NCBI GenBank assembly: GCA_036939975.1
Contig: JALLPB010001888.1
Location: 1 to 10,452 of the forward strand
Length of the DNA stretch: 10,452 nucleotides
From: Cyclostephanos tholiformis
Taxonomy: Eukaryota; Bacillariophyta; Thalassiosirophyceae; Thalassiosirales; Thalassiosiraceae
Reading direction: 5' to 3'
Below the pieces are notes generated by a model that was not told the DNA's origin, made no database searches, and was given only the letters and a program-made list of their open reading frames with translations. Both the position numbers and the translations under genes were made by a program. How positions within the stretch are numbered: position 1 is the stretch's first letter; the number at the start of each line of letters is the position of its first letter. Positions 9,216-10,452 of this stretch are shown here, in pieces.

Positions 9216-9724
9216 ATCAAGACAAGCAAGAAGAAAAATGGATTAGTGGTAGTGATGAAAGTAGTGATGAAGGACTTCTTGACCATGTCACTGTTACCTG
9301 ATCTGCGGCAATGGAAAAGAGGAACAAGGGACAAGCTGCACGTGCAAAAAAGGAGATGAAGAGAGCTGGCAAGGCAGCCATTTGAAACAGGGCCACACCA
9401 GGTGGTGTGGTGGTGCTCAAGGTTGACCTGCAGGACTCATTCACATGCACAGGGTCTGATTGGCGTTATCTATGATGTCAAGCCAACAGGTGGCGTTAAG
9501 TGTTGCTGTGAACATGGAATTATAACTCATTCTGGTGGACCAGGTCTTTATTGGATCCCTATCAACAAGAATGTAGTGAGAGCCAAGCCTGATGATTTCA
9601 TTCTACTCCCAGATGAACTCTACCCTGTGCATTTAGACAGAAGGGTGTCCCGACAATCTCATATGGAAAGCTACATGACATTATGCTCGGTGCCACTAGT
9701 CCAGTCGAAAAGGCAACAGGAGGA

Positions 9725-9826
9725 TGCAAGTGCAAAAAGGGTAAATGCACCAAGAATTGTGGTTGCAGGAAGAAGAAATTGAGTTGCCACAGTGGCAGCA
9801 CCTGCAATGGTAACTGCTGTGAGTGA
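9725..9826 (+). other. Cysteine-rich CXC-like tail
   Basis: In frame 2 the last 33 residues before TGA contain nine cysteines spaced C-x-C-x4-C-x3-C-x-C-x6-C-x5-C-x3-C-C, with many lysines between them. This resembles the CXC/CRC (tesmin/TSO1-like) zinc-binding arrangement seen at the C-terminus of some transposon-type integrases; a DNA- or nucleosome-binding role is inference. The tail is in frame with the integrase piece at 7766 but not with the segment directly before it. Confidence 0.7.
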
Positions 9827-10122
9827 GTGCAGATGGTGATGGGAATAATGAATGCGTTTAGGATACAACACTTCAGATGATGATGGCATGGTAGGGACTT
9901 AAAACTTAGGATTTAGGATTTAGAATTAGGATATAAAGATATGTGGAGGCAAGAATCAGGACAAATGTAAGGTGATGCCGCACCACAAGCATTGCATTAG
10001 GCACAGTAACTTTAGAATAACAATCTATAGTAGACTTAATGGTTTACATGATGGATTACATGATTGTCTACATCTCCAACAAATCAATCCAAGTGGTTTG
10101 AAGTCAACACATTCAATATCGC
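9827..10122. other. AT-rich spacer after the integrase pseudogene
   Basis: No coding region is supported. Three copies of TTAGGAT occur at 9906-9912, 9913-9919 and 9926-9932, a degenerate short direct repeat. From 10068 onward the sequence becomes similar in composition to the palindromic array that follows; CATTCAATATC at about 10110 may be a degenerate extra copy of the array motif. Confidence 0.5.
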
Positions 10123-10402
10123 CGGCATCTAGATTTGATATTTGATGGTTACAAAGGCATCTAGATTTGCTATTAGATGCCGGAGTCACCATCTAATATC
10201 AAATCTGGAAAATATGGACAAAGACAGCATTTGATATTAGATAGAATCAGACCATCTAGACTCGATATTAGATGGTAGAAATAGCCATCTAATATCAAAT
10301 CTGACTTACTAGGTTTAATTACAGATTCGATATTAGATGGTACAATTAATCATCAAATATTGAATCTGCATTAGGGTTAATCATCTACTAGTATTGGATC
10401 TG
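10123..10402. repeat. Array of ~9 copies of an 18-bp motif in both orientations
   Basis: The consensus is AGATTYGATATTAGATGG. Plus-orientation copies lie at 10131-10148, 10163-10180, 10227-10244, 10258-10275 and 10323-10340. Reverse copies lie at 10189-10206, 10285-10302, 10350-10367 and, degenerate with a 3-nt insertion, 10381-10401. Several plus copies are preceded by CATCT, making the whole unit (CATCT...AGATG) itself partly palindromic. Three adjacent plus/minus pairs can form long hairpins: 10163-10179 with 10190-10206 (one mismatch), 10258-10275 with 10285-10302 (two mismatches), and 10322-10339 with 10351-10368 (two mismatches). CCGGCATCTA...TAGATGCCGG also flanks the first two copies as a perfect 10-bp inverted repeat. 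Confidence 0.92.
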
Positions 10403-10405
10403 TCA

Positions 10406-10444
10406 TACCGATTATATATAATTCCGGATTATATATAATCGGTA
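10406..10444. repeat. Perfect 17-bp inverted repeat with 5-bp loop
   Basis: The left arm TACCGATTATATATAAT (10406-10422) and the right arm ATTATATATAATCGGTA (10428-10444) are exact reverse complements around TCCGG. The structure is strongly AT-rich and could extrude as a cruciform. It closes the palindromic motif array and lies 8 bp before the window end, so whatever it borders is not visible. Confidence 0.95.
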
Positions 10445-10452
10445 TTGGAAAA

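Larger units (their letters stand above)
7454..9826 (+). pseudogene. Decayed integrase-protease-CXC polyprotein gene of a mobile element
   Basis: Consecutive plus-strand segments in shifting frames form one family-like protein. In order they are: an rve integrase core (7454 to about 8040); an acidic linker rich in Asp/Glu (about 8075-8330); a block with GEYFVFPSSFFHQDYFQ and KKVVLTAQLFA (about 8484-8600); a Ulp1/C48-like protease segment (about 8735-9215); a Lys/Arg-rich stretch (about 9310-9380); a beta-rich block with GVIYDVKPTGGV and GIITHSGG; and a cysteine-rich tail ending in TGA at 9824-9826. Frame changes occur near 7620, 7667, 7765, 8700, 8920, 9440 and 9690, and in-frame stops include 8736-8738, 8823-8825, 9078-9080 and 9299-9301. 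The start and N-terminus are not recognisable. The integrase part resembles the KRBA2/Ginger-like integrases derived from LTR retroelements (inference). It is almost certainly non-functional. Its divergent neighbour may have belonged to the same element. Confidence 0.75.

Noticed and set aside
7454..9826. A Polinton/Maverick or integrated virus, suggested by integrase plus cysteine protease.
   Set aside because: No DNA polymerase B, packaging ATPase or capsid-like sequence is visible. The protease is of Ulp1 type and in the same gene as the integrase. A transposon polyprotein is simpler.
10123..10402. A CRISPR-like array.
   Set aside because: Copies are in both orientations, are not identical and have irregular spacing of about 9 to 30 nt. 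The surrounding DNA is eukaryotic with no cas genes.

Overview
The window looks like repeat-rich nuclear DNA of a eukaryote, most likely a diatom or a related stramenopile alga. Evidence for this: two spliceosomal introns interrupt a transposase gene; the intergenic DNA is AT-rich with simple repeats and one (TTAGGG)2 motif; and three protein families present are ones I associate from memory with diatom genomes. No database search was possible, so the taxonomic call is an inference. I see no rRNA, tRNA, bacterial operon or CRISPR array.

Layout. (1) 7-356: a G/C-skewed minisatellite with a period near 51 bp; each unit can fold as a short C-run/G-run hairpin. (2) 512-3535, plus strand: an apparently intact hAT-superfamily transposase of 952 residues in three exons. 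Its first intron seems to use a non-canonical GC-AG splice pair. (3) 3536-3870: AT-rich spacer with a telomere-like dimer and many AGTAAA/TTTACT motifs. (4) 3871-6949, minus strand: a decayed gene of an uncharacterised, repeat-associated algal protein family. It is broken by frameshifts, stops and a 229-bp tandem duplication. (5) 6950-7453: a spacer between two divergent decayed genes. (6) 7454-9826, plus strand: a decayed gene whose frames add up to a retroviral-type (rve) integrase core, an acidic linker, a Ulp1/C48-like cysteine protease segment and a cysteine-rich CXC-like tail. The catalytic Cys position of the protease is Tyr. (7) 10123-10444: an array of about nine copies of an 18-bp motif in alternating orientation, forming three successive long hairpins, followed by a perfect 17-bp inverted repeat with a 5-bp loop.

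How it fits together. This is a mobile-element graveyard with one better-preserved element, the hAT gene. Regions 4 to 7 could be the remains of one two-gene element: divergent hypothetical and integrase/protease genes with a palindromic repeat end. They could equally be independent insertions; no terminal inverted repeats or target-site duplications were identified by eye. The best candidates for something undescribed are the integrase-protease-CXC fusion with its divergent partner, and the terminal palindromic motif array.
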